Positions 35,820 through 46,028 of a DNA stretch of 64,000 nt are shown in pieces. This DNA is from Notolepis coatsorum (taxonomy: Eukaryota > Chordata > Actinopteri > Aulopiformes > Paralepididae), in NCBI GenBank assembly GCA_963971535.1, contig OZ020586.1, forward strand, positions 77,769,412 through 77,833,411, given 5' to 3'. The notes below the pieces were generated by a model. That model saw only the letters and a program-made list of their open reading frames with translations, was not told the DNA's origin and did no database searches. A program made the translations under genes and the position numbers. The number at the start of each line of letters is the position of its first letter. The stretch's first letter is position 1.

Positions 35820-36245
35820 GGTAAAAGCATTCATGAACTGGTTATAGGTAGAATCACTATTGTGTTATATCAATTGGTGATAGACGGTTGCAATCGCTCC
35901 ACAACAGTGGAACAAACTTCTCACCACAGTCAGGACAGCCGAAACCCAACCAATCTTTCGCAGTCGACTAAAAACACATTTCTTCAATCGATATCTGAAA
36001 TGAAAAAGAAAATGAAAAAAACACTAACCCTCTTACTGTCTTATACTATCATGGACTCTTCCTACTATACTAATATGTCTTTACTACTATGCACTCAACA
36101 CTGCAGCACCCAAGTTTCAGCACTGTTTGATGAACATTGTTACTCAGCTCAGCTGTAAGAGTTGTACCCTTCCTGCTGACTTGTCGTACAGAACTTGTAA
36201 GTCGCCTTGGATAAAAACGTCAGCTAAATGACAAAATGTAAATGT
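35820..36245 (+). mobile_element. L2-like LINE 3' end
   Basis: A frame reading QQWNKLLTTVRTAETQPIFR and SRLKTHFFNRYLK is the C-terminus of an ORF2 of L2 type. The 3' end is AAGTCGCCTTGGATAAAAAC and a TGTAAA-type tail, well known in fish L2/SINE elements. 5'-truncated. Confidence 0.75.
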
Positions 36246-36299
36246 AGAACATCTATTTATATGAAAATGTTTGAGATTATTACTTTAATTAAGTTAAGT

Positions 36300-36480
36300 C
36301 AAATTTGTTTGTACCGTCCGATATCACATTCCATGTCTCAGCTGGCTCCACAGGCCCACATCATAAAGGAACAACACCTCCTGACCTCAATCCTAGTTGA
36401 AGATAAGGAAAAGCTCACATAGTACCTGAATAGGAAAAAACAAAATGGAAGAAACCTCAGAAGGGCCATTCAAACAGAGA
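36300..36480. mobile_element. Unclassified dispersed repeat fragment
   Basis: CACATAGTACCTGAATAGGA and nearby wording resemble a multicopy fish repeat from memory only. No ends are visible. Confidence 0.3.
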
Positions 36481-36539
36481 TCCCCAACCTAAGGTACCCA
36501 TGTACATGTCAAATACTTCCCAAAGGTCAGGGAATACCA

Positions 36540-36700
36540 CGACCAGTGGTTAACACTGTCGCCTCACAACAAGAAGGTCCAGGGTTCGATTCCCGCTTGG
36601 GGACCAGGTTTCCATGATGCCAGGTACCCAGGTGGGGTATCTGTGTGGAGTTTGCATGTTCTCCCCGTGCTCGCAAGGGTTTACCCGATAAGATAAACCC
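36540..36700 (+). mobile_element. tRNA-like retroposon fragment
   Basis: AGTGGTTAACACTGTCGCCT, AAGAAGGTCCAGGGTTCGAT and TGTGTGGAGTTTGCATGTTC occur in the order common to a widespread fish repeat. GTGGTTAACACTGTCGCC and GGTTCGATTCC act as A- and B-box-like motifs. The minisatellite at 40881-43191 is built from this same motif block. Confidence 0.6.
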
Positions 36701-37014
36701 AATGGAAAAACAGATCGCTAACGCTGTGGCGTCCTTGACGAAGACGGACAGGAGCACTTGGATTGTTCCCCGGGGCGCGGCTCACGTTAACGCCCTATCT
36801 GCTCCCGGCTGCCCATGGGGGGAAGGACGACGGGATGGGTTAGGCGCAGAGACTCTATCGCATCGGCGACTGAGAAAAAGACAATGCATGTGTGTGTGTG
36901 CCGCTCCAATTGCATGTCCAGTTTGTTGCATTATTTATTATACAACACCAGAGGGAGCTCCACAAATCATGTTAAACCCAGATTCGGCTAAAAAAAGGGA
37001 CTAAACACATTTCG

Positions 37015-37475
37015 CAATTATGCCACATCAATGTGGAACGCCCTACAGCTGTAAAGGAATGTGAATCACTACCCACTTTCAAAACCACTCTCAAAGAGCA
37101 CCTACGGGAGACTGCAATTCGAAACTGGCCCCTGTAAATGTCCTAACCCCACCCCGCCTACCCAACCCCCCCCCCCCCCCCCCCACCCACCCACCCAACC
37201 ACCTCCAATGTACAGTTTCCCCCCCCCCCACCCCACCCCACCCCACCTACCCAGCCCCCCGCTCCACCCCACCTACCCAACCTCCTCCAATGTACAGTTT
37301 CTTCGTCAAATGTATATACTCTCTTGATACCCTGATGTAAACAAGACGAAAGTCTTTCTCTGGTCTGCATCCCCTTAACAATTGTGTATATTGAGCTGTA
37401 CTGTATTGTATCCATTCTGCAATCTGTTAATAAAATGTTCAATCAATTCAATCAATTCAATCAATCAATCTGGAT
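37015..37475 (+). mobile_element. LINE 3' end with (TCAA)n tail, copy 1
   Basis: At 37030-37135 the fragments MWNALQL and PTFKTTLKEHLRE, in shifted frames, mark an ORF2 C-terminus. A C/CCCA-rich minisatellite (37150-37290) interrupts. The 3' UTR contains AAGTCTTTCTCTGGTCTGCA and ends AATAAAATGTTCAATCAATT. The same 3' region recurs at 54880-55025, 57315-57535, 61872-61975 (minus) and 62855-63090. Confidence 0.75.
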
Positions 37476-37479
37476 GGCC

Positions 37480-38190
37480 AGGTGTGTAATAGGTGTTGAA
37501 GTACACAGCTAAATTATGATCATTATACATACATATCAATATGATCACTTTATTGCACTGCACTATTGCATCATTTTACTCTGTCCATTCTATATAACTT
37601 TTTATTACAGGTTCTAAACGGTCAGGTATTGAACTGTGTGGGTATCAAGCAAGAAAGACTGTCAGGTTTTAAAACTGTGTGGGGGACCCAGGCCTAGAAC
37701 TGCGCCCTGAGAGGGAGGTTTGCCCTGAGTGGGAGGTTTGAAGGGTCAAAGTCTGTATCAAACAGGAGGGAAGACGGTCAGGTTTTAAACTGTGTATACT
37801 AAACAGAGGCGGTAAAGACGACTTTAAACTGTTAAACAGTAATCCAGAACTATTTTATTGCACTGTAAAAACTGTGATTTTCTATTATACTATTTTATTC
37901 CACTGCACTATTGCACTATTTTATTCTGTCTATTCTATCTTACTCTTTTTATTATTATCTATTTTTAAAACAATAGATTGTTGTTTCCGGCCGGTCCACC
38001 TCGCTTGAAATCGCAATGTATTTCCCCATTGCCCATTTCTAAATTGTCTTGTTTAAAACAAATAAAGCATGAACATTTACATGGTGTACCTTTCTGTGCG
38101 TATTCATCCACAATCTATAGCTCAACATGAAAATATTCGCAATTAATTGTAAAATAATTATGTAAAATTGTATTTCAACCAAAAATGCTT
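37480..38190. other. Degraded retroposon tails
   Basis: TTTTATTGCACTGCACTATTGC-like phrases recur near 37549, 37852 and 37895, and the stretch ends with AAAACAAATAAAGCATGAAC. These are probable old retroposon 3' ends; nothing is coding. Confidence 0.4.
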
Positions 38191-38516
38191 AAACAATAAT
38201 GTTTTTTTTTATTAACTTTTTCTCCCCATTTTCTATTTTTCTCCCATCCCAATTTCGTATTATCCAATTCTACCCTCCCCTGTCTCGAACGTTGTTAGAC
38301 CATGCCTCCCACTGGTCGGCTGCAATGTGGACGAAGCCTTGCATCACGTGTCCCCTCCGCCTATTCTTTAATTGGAGCCGAAGAGTGCTGCCGAGTGCTT
38401 CCGCGTTTTCCCTGATTGGCTGCGACACGCCCCGCGGCAGCGCGGCAGCCGCAGAGCGGAGCGGCAGAGCTTGCGGCATTATGTAGCCGTTATCCCAGAT
38501 GTTTTTCCATCGACGC

Positions 38517-38585
38517 TTAGCTCAACTGGTACGCCGCTGTGCTGTGGAGCCTGCGGTGCCGTTGGTCACAAGTTCGAATCACTTA
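38517..38585 (+). other. tRNA-like sequence inside the SINE interruption
   Basis: CTTAGCTCAACTGGTACGCC (A-box-like) and CAAGTTCGAATCACT (B-box-like), followed by a T run, which would end pol III transcription. It is probably a SINE head, not a working tRNA gene. Confidence 0.5.
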
Positions 38586-38639
38586 GATTTTTTTTTCTTC
38601 TTTTTTACGTTTATCATCTCTCGCTATAAACGTGCATTC

Positions 38640-38880
38640 TTCCGCTGGTTAAGTTTAGGCATTCTTTCGGAGTTGGTTAAGGTTAGGGTTAAGTTAAGGT
38701 TAGGCATTATTTCGGAGTTGGTTAAGGTTAGGGTTAAGTTAAGAGGGAGGGTTAAGGTTAGGCATTCTTTCGGAGTTGGTTAAGGTTAGGCATTATTTCG
38801 GAGTTGGTTAAGGTTAGGGTTAAGTTAAGGTTAGGGAGGGTTAAGGTTAGGCATTATTTCGGAGTTGGTTAAGGTTAGAG
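38640..38880. repeat. Telomere-like minisatellite
   Basis: About eight imperfect units of GTTAAGGTTAGGGTTAAGTT and GGCATTATTTCGGAGTTG. TTAGGG motifs are interspersed, but the array is not a true telomere repeat. Confidence 0.85.
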
Positions 38881-39466
38881 TTTGTCACAGAGAATGCCTG
38901 TCTGTCTTTCTTGACGTGGAGGATGCAGCCTATTTCCGCACTGCCGCTCTCTCGTGCTGCCGTGGTCACATGGGCGTCATGGCCAATCAGAGAAACGCGA
39001 CGCACTCTTCGGCTGTGATAAATATAGACGTGTCCCCTCCGGTACACGAGGAGGCAGCCGTCGCATCTTTTCACCTGCACAGCGCAATCTCTCAGTGGCG
39101 AGGAGTAACGTGTGGGAGGCTCACGCTGCCCCCGATACTTCCTGATTCTGCTGTACAGGCGCACCAACCGACCTGTTCGATCCCCACCCACCGGCTTTCC
39201 CACCCCCTAATACTGCCAATTGTATTAGTATGAACGACCAGCCAAGCCGGAAGCAACGCCGAGAGCTGGGCTCGAACCCAGCATCAACTGCGTTAGTGGC
39301 GAGCTCCTTGCCCACTGCGCCACTTAGCCGCCCTTAAACAATAATGTTAATAATAGAAGGGAAATGGTTTGCCACCAGAGGCTAGCGAATATACATATAC
39401 AAACATGAAAGACACAGTTACATGATACAATACACTACAGGATACACAACACAATAGGAGAGCCTC

Positions 39467-40400
39467 TTAACACAGTGCTATCGGTATTCGTAATTTTTTT
39501 TTTACTGCAGCAGGTACAAAGGACCTTCTCAATCGCTCAGTAGAGCATTGAGGCATCAACAATCTATTACTAAATGAGCTTCGCAGAGCATCGAAAATAC
39601 TGAACAGTGGGTGGCCTACAAAAGATAAAATTGTGTTCAGTTTAGTCCTCGTTCGCTTGGCTATGGTGATCTCCAGGGAATCAGGTGGAAGGCCAATCAC
39701 TGAGCCAGCCTTTTTTTTTTTTTTTTCTCCATTTTCCTCCGATTTTCTCCCATCCCAATGTTAGTCGTATGCCAATTCCCAATCCCCTTCCTGGTCGCTG
39801 CGCACTTACCCCCCACAGTCGGTCTGGGAGAGTGGAGGCTACCACGTGCTTCCTCCGACACACGTCCAGCCAATCACTGCTTCTTTTCACCTGGCAGCGC
39901 GGATATTCTCTGAGAGGGTGTAGCGTGTGGAAGGATCACACTATCCCACTCAGGTCCCATCCGCGTTTAGCAGGCGCCCCGACCGAACTGTAGGAGTCGC
40001 TGTTTACAACGACCCGGACCCACCCCGCCAGCTTCTCCCACCCTCTAATACTGCCAATTGTATTAGTGTGAACGGCCAGCCAAGCTGGTGACAACCCCGG
40101 AGCTGTGAGCTGGATTCGAACAGGCGAATCCTAGCGTCTCCGGGGTTGGTGACGAACGCAATCTCCGCTACGCCACCTAACCGCCCGCTGAGCCAGCCTT
40201 TTTAATGATTTTATTTATACGTTTTTTGTCCGAAACAGTGATGCTGCCCCCCCAGCAGAGAACAGCATTGAACAGGACACTAGCCAGGATACCTTCGTAA
40301 AATACATAGAGAAGTGACCTGCTGATGTCAAAAGAACGAAGTTTTCTCAGATGAAAGAGCCAAGACTGGGCTTTTTTAAACACAGCATCTGTGTTCTGTA
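39467..40400 (-). pseudogene. LINE ORF2 C-terminal fragment interrupted by a SINE
   Basis: The upstream part (40177-40383) reads KAQSWLFHLRKLRSFDISRS and ends at KKAGSA. After the SINE the downstream part (39467-39697) reads GLPPDSLEITIAKRTRTKLN and RLRRSFVPAAV before its stop. This is the post-reverse-transcriptase region of a CR1/L2/Rex-type LINE. The SINE target duplication (CTGAGCCAGCC) falls within this coding region. Confidence 0.8.
39716..40187 (-). mobile_element. Intact tRNA-derived SINE
   Basis: Minus-strand head GGGCGGTTAGGTGGCGTAGC (A box TGGCGTAGCGG) and TGTTCGAATCC (B box). The A tail is the T run at 39711-39726. CTGAGCCAGCC is duplicated at 39700-39710 and 40188-40198, extended by the T tract. 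Length is about 470 bp. Confidence 0.88.
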
Positions 40401-40548
40401 CACCTAATAACTGGAAAAGGTTAGATATTTAATAGTGTAAGTCAAGCTTGAAAGACAGGGTTTAATTAAGTTACACATTATTAATCTAAGTAGAAAAGAC
40501 TCACGCACATCCCAAATGTAGTCACGGGTGCTAGACTCGAATTAGATC

Positions 40549-40698
40549 TGTAATGTTTGTGGAAGAAAAGTCTGCACACCGTCTAGTGTTCCCAAGTTTT
40601 AATGTACATGTAATAATGTACATTAAATGTACATTTAATGTACATTAAAACTTGGGAACACTAGACGGTGTGCAGACTTTTCTTCCACAAACATTACA
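40549..40698. repeat. Near-perfect palindrome, 61-bp arms
   Basis: The left arm (40549-40609) and right arm (40638-40698) appear exactly complementary by eye, from TGTAATGTTTGTGGAAG inward to TTTTAATGTACAT. The 28-bp spacer contains further ATGTACAT motifs, so most of the 150 bp can fold on itself. Confidence 0.93.
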
Positions 40699-40699
40699 C

Positions 40700-40880
40700 A
40701 TTATTAATCCCCATGGGGGAATGATTCCTCTGCACTTGACCCATTCTAACCACTTAGGAGCAGTAAGCACCACAGACAGATGCCTGGGGACCAACTCCAG
40801 TTGCCAGGTACCTTCATCCAGATCAATGGTAGGAGTATGTAGCCAGCATGGATGTCTTTTATGGTGTAGAAGGAAACCGG
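40700..40880 (+). mobile_element. Retroposon-derived fragment
   Basis: ATTAATCCCCATGGGGGAAT and CTAACCACTTAGGAGCAGTA match phrases at 6785-6810 and 9290-9310. It abuts the minisatellite array and probably supplied its founding unit (GAAACCGGAGGACCTTC). Confidence 0.5.
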
Positions 40881-41177
40881 AGGACCTTCTTGCTGTGAGG
40901 CAACAGTACTAACCACTGAACCCAGGACCTTCTTTCTGTGAGGCAACAGTACTAACCACTGAACCCAGGACCTTCTTGCTGTGAGGCAACAGTATTAACC
41001 ACTGAACCCAGGACCTTCTTGCTGTGAGGCAACAGTACTAACCACTGAACCCAGGACCTTCTTGCTGTGAGGCAACAGTACTAACCACTGAACCCAGGGC
41101 CTTCTAGCTGTGAGGCAACAGTACTAACCACTGAACCCAGGACCTTCTAGCTGTGAGGCAACAGTATTAACCACTGA

Positions 41178-42641
41178 GTTTCAAGTTTCAAGTTTATTTA
41201 ATAGTTGTCATACAGAAGTACAGAATACTTTGATACAAAATGCTTCTTACTGTTACGCTCCAGAGACTGTGCTAGACAAGATAAGTATGAAATAAAATAG
41301 TATAGCATGTAAAATAGAAGTAAAAATAGAGGTCACAGTGTTTAGTATAGACATATGTACAATGTTCGATGCAGAATAGAAGTAACTGAGTTACCATACA
41401 ATATACAATATACTATGCAATGTACTAATATACAATACTATATAGTGCAGAGCAGAAATGGGATGATGTACAATTTAGGTACAATTTACAGTAAGGTGTA
41501 CGAGTTGTAGTGCAAATCCTTTACCAATAAATATAAAGTGTAAAGTGTGTTTGTGTGATCTAAAGTGTGGAGAGTGGGTGCTGCAGTGTGTTGTTTGTTT
41601 AAGTGAGTGTGTACGTGTGGGTGTGTGTGCTGTGTGCATTTGATGGTTGTTGCATAGTGTTTATTGTTCGTTGAGCAGCCTGATGGCCTGGGGATAGAAG
41701 CTTCTTCTGAGTCTTTCTGTGATCGCCTTAAGACTCCGGTATCGCTTGCCTGACCGCAGCAGTTCAAAGAGGCAGTTGTTCGGGTGGCTGGAGTCCTTGA
41801 TGATTCTCTTAGCCTTCCCCCTGCACCGTTTGTTGTAAATGTTCTGGAGGGTGGGAATCCCCCCTCCAATTGTGCGTTCGGCTGAACGTGTCACTCTTTG
41901 TAGTCTGCTACGGTCTTGTGCAGTGCTATTCCCAAACCAGGAGGTGATGTTGCCAGTCAGGATGCTCTCTATTGTACATGAGTAGAAGTTCCTAAGGATC
42001 TTCTGACTGACTTGGAACTTCCTTAGGCGCCTGAGGAAGTAGAGGCGTTGTCGTGCCTTCTTCACAACACTGTCAATGTGTGTGGTCCATGTCAAGTCCT
42101 CGGATATGTGGGCTCCGAGGTACTTGAAACTGTTCACTCTCTCAACCGGTGCCCCGTCGATGCTGAGGGGGCTGTAGTCCTTGACCCCCGACCTCCTGAA
42201 GTCCACAATCATCTCTTTTGTTTTGCTGACATTCAGGGAGAGGCAGTTCTCCTGACACCACTGTGACAGATTCTCTACCTCTTCCAGGTAGGCCCTCTCG
42301 TCGTTGGCAGAGATCAGGCCCACCACTACTGTGTCATCAGCTAATTTGATGATTGTGTTGTTGTTCAGCTGTGCCACGCAGTCATGTGTGTACAGGGAGT
42401 AGAGGAGGGGGCTCAGAACACAGCCCTGGGGGGCCCCTATGTTGAGCGTGATGGATGAGGAGGTGCAGTTGCCTGCTCTTACCACCTGGGATCTGCCCGT
42501 CAGGAAGTCCAAGACCCACTGGCAGAGGTCATAGTTCAAGCCCAGGTCCCTGAGTTTGGCTATGAGTTTGGAGGGGACTATGGTATTGAATGCTGAGCTG
42601 TAGTCGATGACAGCATTCTCACATAGTTCCCCTGCCTCTTG
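41178..42641 (-). mobile_element. 5'-truncated LINE copy 2 inside the minisatellite
   Basis: The same family as 29505-31490. The 3' end (left side) has a tail of TTTCAAG/ACTTGAAA units. The 5' end stops inside the reverse transcriptase after GAGGCAGGGGAACTATGTGA. No long target duplication is visible; the array unit is simply interrupted between CCACTGA and ACCCAGG. Confidence 0.9.
41661..42641 (-). pseudogene. LINE reverse transcriptase fragment
   Basis: Open frame of 292 codons (41661-42539) with upstream readable sequence to 42641. It retains [19 protein letters not shown] and [11 protein letters not shown] (LADD, where the other copy has FADD), plus [18 protein letters not shown] and RLLNEQ. 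The motif A region lies at the truncated edge. It differs from the plus-strand copy by scattered substitutions, so the two come from separate insertions. Confidence 0.9.
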
Positions 42642-43197
42642 AACCCAGGACCTTCTTGCTGTGAGGCAACAGTACTAACCACTGAACCCAGGACCTTCTA
42701 GTTGTGAGGCAACAGTACTAACCACTGAACCCAGGACCTTCTTGCTGTGAGACAACAGTACTAACCACTGAACCCAGGACCTTCTTGCTGTGAGGCAACA
42801 GTACTAACCACTGAACCCAGGACCTTCTTGCTGTGATGCAACAGTACTAACCACTGAACCCAGGACCTTCTAGCTGTGAGGCAACAGTACTACTAAACTG
42901 AACCCAGAACCTTCTAGCTGTGAGGCAACAGTACTAACCACTGAACCCAGGACCTTCTTGCTGTGAGGCAACAGTACTAACCACTGAACCCAGGACCTTC
43001 TAGCTGTGAGGCAACAGTACTAACCACTGAACCCAGGACCTTCTTGCTGTGAGGCAACAGTACTAACCACTGAACCCAGGACCTTCTTGCTGTGAGGCAA
43101 CAGTACTAACCACTGAACCCAGGACCTTCTTGCTGTGAGGCAACAGTACTAACCACTGAACCCAGGACCTTCTAGCTGTGAGGCAACAGTACTAACC

Positions 43198-43917
43198 TGT
43201 AACGTCCCCAGGCCCGGCCCTTGCTGTGCCGGGTATGAGAATGACATTGGACATTTCCTCCCTCCTGACAGTGGTCTCCTACCTGGTCCCCTACCTCCTG
43301 ACAGCGATCCCCTACCTGGTCTCCTACCTCCCTCTAGTGGCCGGACGAGCCAATTGGTGCAGACACTGATTCTACCCTTGATAACTCACATGCTTACTTT
43401 AATTAATGGGATAATTAATGGGATGTCACTGTGTGTGTTATTGTTGAACTTCCCCACCCTGGTGTGAATTGGTTTCCCTGGTTAGTGTTGGTTGGTATAT
43501 TGCTTATTGTCTAGTGGTTAATTGTTTGTTTTAGACTGGCCTGGCCAGCTGTTGCCAATCTTCATTAGTCTTGGTATTTAAGTGTGTCTTTCCTCGTGGC
43601 GTCATTGTCTCCAGTACCCTCCTTTTTACCCTCACTTACCTCCGTGTTCCCTTGCCCGTCGTGCCTCTCCTGCTTCATGTCCTTAAGTGTTGTAAGTAGT
43701 TTATGTATTCCGTTTTCGTTCCTCTTTGTTTTCCTGTGTCCTTCAGTGTTGTTTTGTTTTAGAGCCAGCTCGGCTGAGCCTTTGTATGTTCCGTTTTGTA
43801 TTATTTCGTTGTCCAAGTAAAGCCTGTTTATATTCCACGTTACCCTGCTGTCTCTGCCTCCTCTCTTCCAGATCTGCAATTGTGTTCTCACCCTAGTTAG
43901 CACCCCCAATCCTAACA
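43198..43917. mobile_element. Solo LTR, 720 bp
   Basis: Begins TGTAACGTCC and ends AATCCTAACA. CTAACC is duplicated on both sides (43192-43197 and 43918-43923), in the middle of a minisatellite unit, so the empty site is known from neighbouring units. A polyadenylation-like CAAGTAAAGCCTGTTTAT lies in the last third. No internal proteins. Confidence 0.8.
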
Positions 43918-43923
43918 CTAACC

Positions 43924-44739
43924 ACTGAACCAAAGACCTTGTTGGTTCCGGACAGAACGCCGACCACAGGACTCGGTAGGTAAGCCAATAATTATGCATC
44001 GATTACACTGCTGGCAAGTATTTTATAGCACTTTGTATTGTATTGTATTGTAATTGTAAAGAAAAATGCAAACTATCCCTAAAGTAAAACTTTATTTTTA
44101 TAGCGCCCTTCTCAGCACGAGTGCACAGAGCAGTGCGTCACAGCATTTTCAGTGACAATACAAAATGTGAAGAGAAGAAAAAACATTAAAATGAGCTAAA
44201 ACAACAGAATAGACAACAAAAAACAAAAACAAAAAAGACATAAACAGAAAGAAAACGGCTATGGGTGTTTAAAAAGCCTGCCTGTAGAAGTAGGTTTTTA
44301 GCTGCCTTTTAAAAATTAGCTCTAAGGGAGCGGTCAACTTGAAGTCATGTCTCGATATAGTTATTTGTTGTCTTGCCTACAAAGAAGCAGAATGCAGCAG
44401 CTCATATGATCATATACGATCAGTGAAGTCACTGATTATTAAAGTGTACTTCCACAAAAATAAACCATTTGAGTTGTTTATCTGCAGAAGTAGATCTGAA
44501 AAAATTTAAAATTAAGATTCTTCCCATTGTTTCACAAGTTTTGTATTATAGTTCTCAAAGACGATACACATATGACTGTATCAATGTATCAATCAATCAA
44601 TTTCATTCCCTTCAATAAAAAATTAAACCCACAGTAATTAACATGACAGTAAATCATCCAGTTGTTAAAAAGCACAAAATCTATTTAAAATGTTTCTTAG
44701 ATACATGGTTTCCTGGCGACAGCAGAGGGCTGTGATTGG
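43924..44739. other. Non-coding, with antisense retroposon tail
   Basis: Around 44080-44330 there is AACTTTATTTTTATAGCGCC followed by A-rich sequence, an antisense fish LINE 3' end. The remainder has no recognised feature. Confidence 0.45.
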
Positions 44740-44850
44740 TCAGAAGCCTCTCTTATCTGAGGCCTTGTGCTGACCACGCTGTGGTGTCAACAAATAGATG
44801 CAGTGGCTCAAGGTGAACACCGGGGGGCACTCACTGCCAAACTCTGACCT
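44740..44850 (-). CDS. Candidate terminal coding exon of an unidentified gene
   Basis: On the minus strand a long pyrimidine tract ends CTTCCTCCTCCCTCTCAG and is followed by an open stretch of 36 codons to a TGA. It starts RSEFGSECPPVFTLSHCIYL and ends HKASDKRGF. The acceptor is strong and the 111-bp exon stays open in one frame only. I do not recognise the protein and found no partner exon upstream, because the neighbouring region (44940-45500) is simple repeat. The strong acceptor may be a by-product of the CT-rich repeat, so this is a weak call. Confidence 0.3.
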   Translation of the reverse strand, partial: RSEFGSECPPVFTLSHCIYLLTPQRGQHKASDKRGF

Positions 44851-44949
44851 CTGAGAGGGAGGAGGAAGTAGAGAGGGAAGAGGAGGGGTGGAAAGAGAGG
44901 TGGAGAGCAGAGAGAGAGGGGCGTTATAAGTGAGGTAAAGAGAGGGGGA

Positions 44950-44950
<1 letters not shown>

Positions 44951-45003
<53 letters not shown>

Positions 45004-45050
45004 TGCACAGAAGATAAAACACTGGAGAAGACATGTTACAACAGAGTGAT

Positions 45051-45095
<45 letters not shown>
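44951..45095. repeat. (GA)n tracts
   Basis: Two GA runs at 44955-45000 and 45053-45090, with a G homopolymer near 45167-45181. Confidence 0.95.
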
Positions 45096-45310
45096 GGGGA
45101 GAGGCATGCCCAGAGATAGAGAGAAGCAGAGGGAGAGATACATACAGTAACGCAAAGAGAGAGAGGGGGGGGGGGGGGGGGTGAGATGTATATAAAGAGA
45201 GACATTGGACAGTGACGTTTAGAGAAATAGTGATACATACAGAGAGATCAACTTCTTTATGCACTGCTGAGCTGACAAACATAGAAGTAGCGTGTATTCA
45301 GTATTCTGTT

Positions 45311-45500
45311 CTATTCAATTCTACTCTACTCTACTCTACTCTACTCTACTCTACTCTACTCTACTCTACTCTACTCTACTCAATTCTACTCTACTCTACT
45401 CTACTCTACTCTACTCTACTCTACTCTACTCTATTCAATTCTACTCTACTCTACTCTACTCTACTCTATTCTATTCTACTTGACTCTATTCTAGTCTATT
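45311..45500. repeat. (CTACT)n pentanucleotide repeat
   Basis: About 35 copies of CTACT interrupted by CAATT and CTATT variants. Confidence 0.97.
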
Positions 45501-46028
45501 CATAGTGTGAAGAGTATTACGATGGAGAAAACTAACCTATAATTGTATTTGTATATGTATAAATAACAGAAGATGTGAAAAAGGAGGTTTATAAGAATGA
45601 GCAGAAGGACTCCTGCAGGGCAGAGGAACAAACTTGAAACAAACAGAGTTGAAGGAACATCCTCGTCAGTCAGGACTCAGTAGGAACAGGTCTCTGGGAC
45701 GATTCTTGAATATTCCCCCGGAAATGGCATTGACGTATTTCCGAATGCAACAGACCTTTAGGGGGCGGGAGGTCGATTTGATTGACGTTTGATTGACACC
45801 CTAAAGTAGGCGATTCAAAGGAGGGTGCGGTTCAGAATCTAAGTGTTCGCCCTCAAGTGCCGTGTGATGTCACTCACAGAGTAGGTACAGTTTCCAGGAA
45901 GAGAACACAATGGATTTCTTTACACGAAAATAAGGGCTTTGAATTTCTTTGATACATAGTGTTAAACTGATGAGAACTAGGTGCAAATAAAAGGGGTACA
46001 ATGGAGGCAAACACGTTTTTCATTTCAA
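45501..46028. other. Non-coding, nothing recognised
   Basis: No exon or element boundary is visible. GGGGGCGGGAGG-type sequence at 45760 is locally GC-rich. Confidence 0.4.

Larger units (their letters stand above)
38198..39334 (-). mobile_element. tRNA-derived SINE, split by an insertion
   Basis: The minus-strand head at 39334 reads GGGCGGCTAAGTGGCGCAGT with A box TGGCGCAGTGG and B box GGGTTCGAGCC. The tail is the T run near 38200 on the plus strand. It is related to the intact SINE at 39716-40187 (AGTATTAG and TGGCTGG segments shared). Between about 38490 and 38900 it is interrupted by another tRNA-like sequence and a GTTAAGGTTAGG minisatellite. Confidence 0.65.
40881..43191 (-). repeat. 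43-bp minisatellite built on a tRNA-like motif
   Basis: About twenty copies, in two blocks (40881-41177 and 42642-43191), of a unit that reads on the minus strand GTGGTTAGTACTGTTGCCTC, then ACAGCAAGAAGGTCCTGGGT and TCA. Variants change TTCTTGC to TTCTAGC. A LINE (41178-42641) and, at the right end, a solo LTR (43198-43917) are inserted in it; array sequence resumes at 43918 for part of a unit. Confidence 0.95.

Noticed and set aside
38640..38880. Interstitial telomere
   Set aside because: TTAGGG occurs only as part of a longer degenerate unit (GTTAAGGTTAGG plus GCATTATTTCGGAGTTG).
40881..43191. CRISPR-like array of regularly spaced repeats
   Set aside because: Units are directly adjacent without unique spacers, in a eukaryotic genome; it is a minisatellite.
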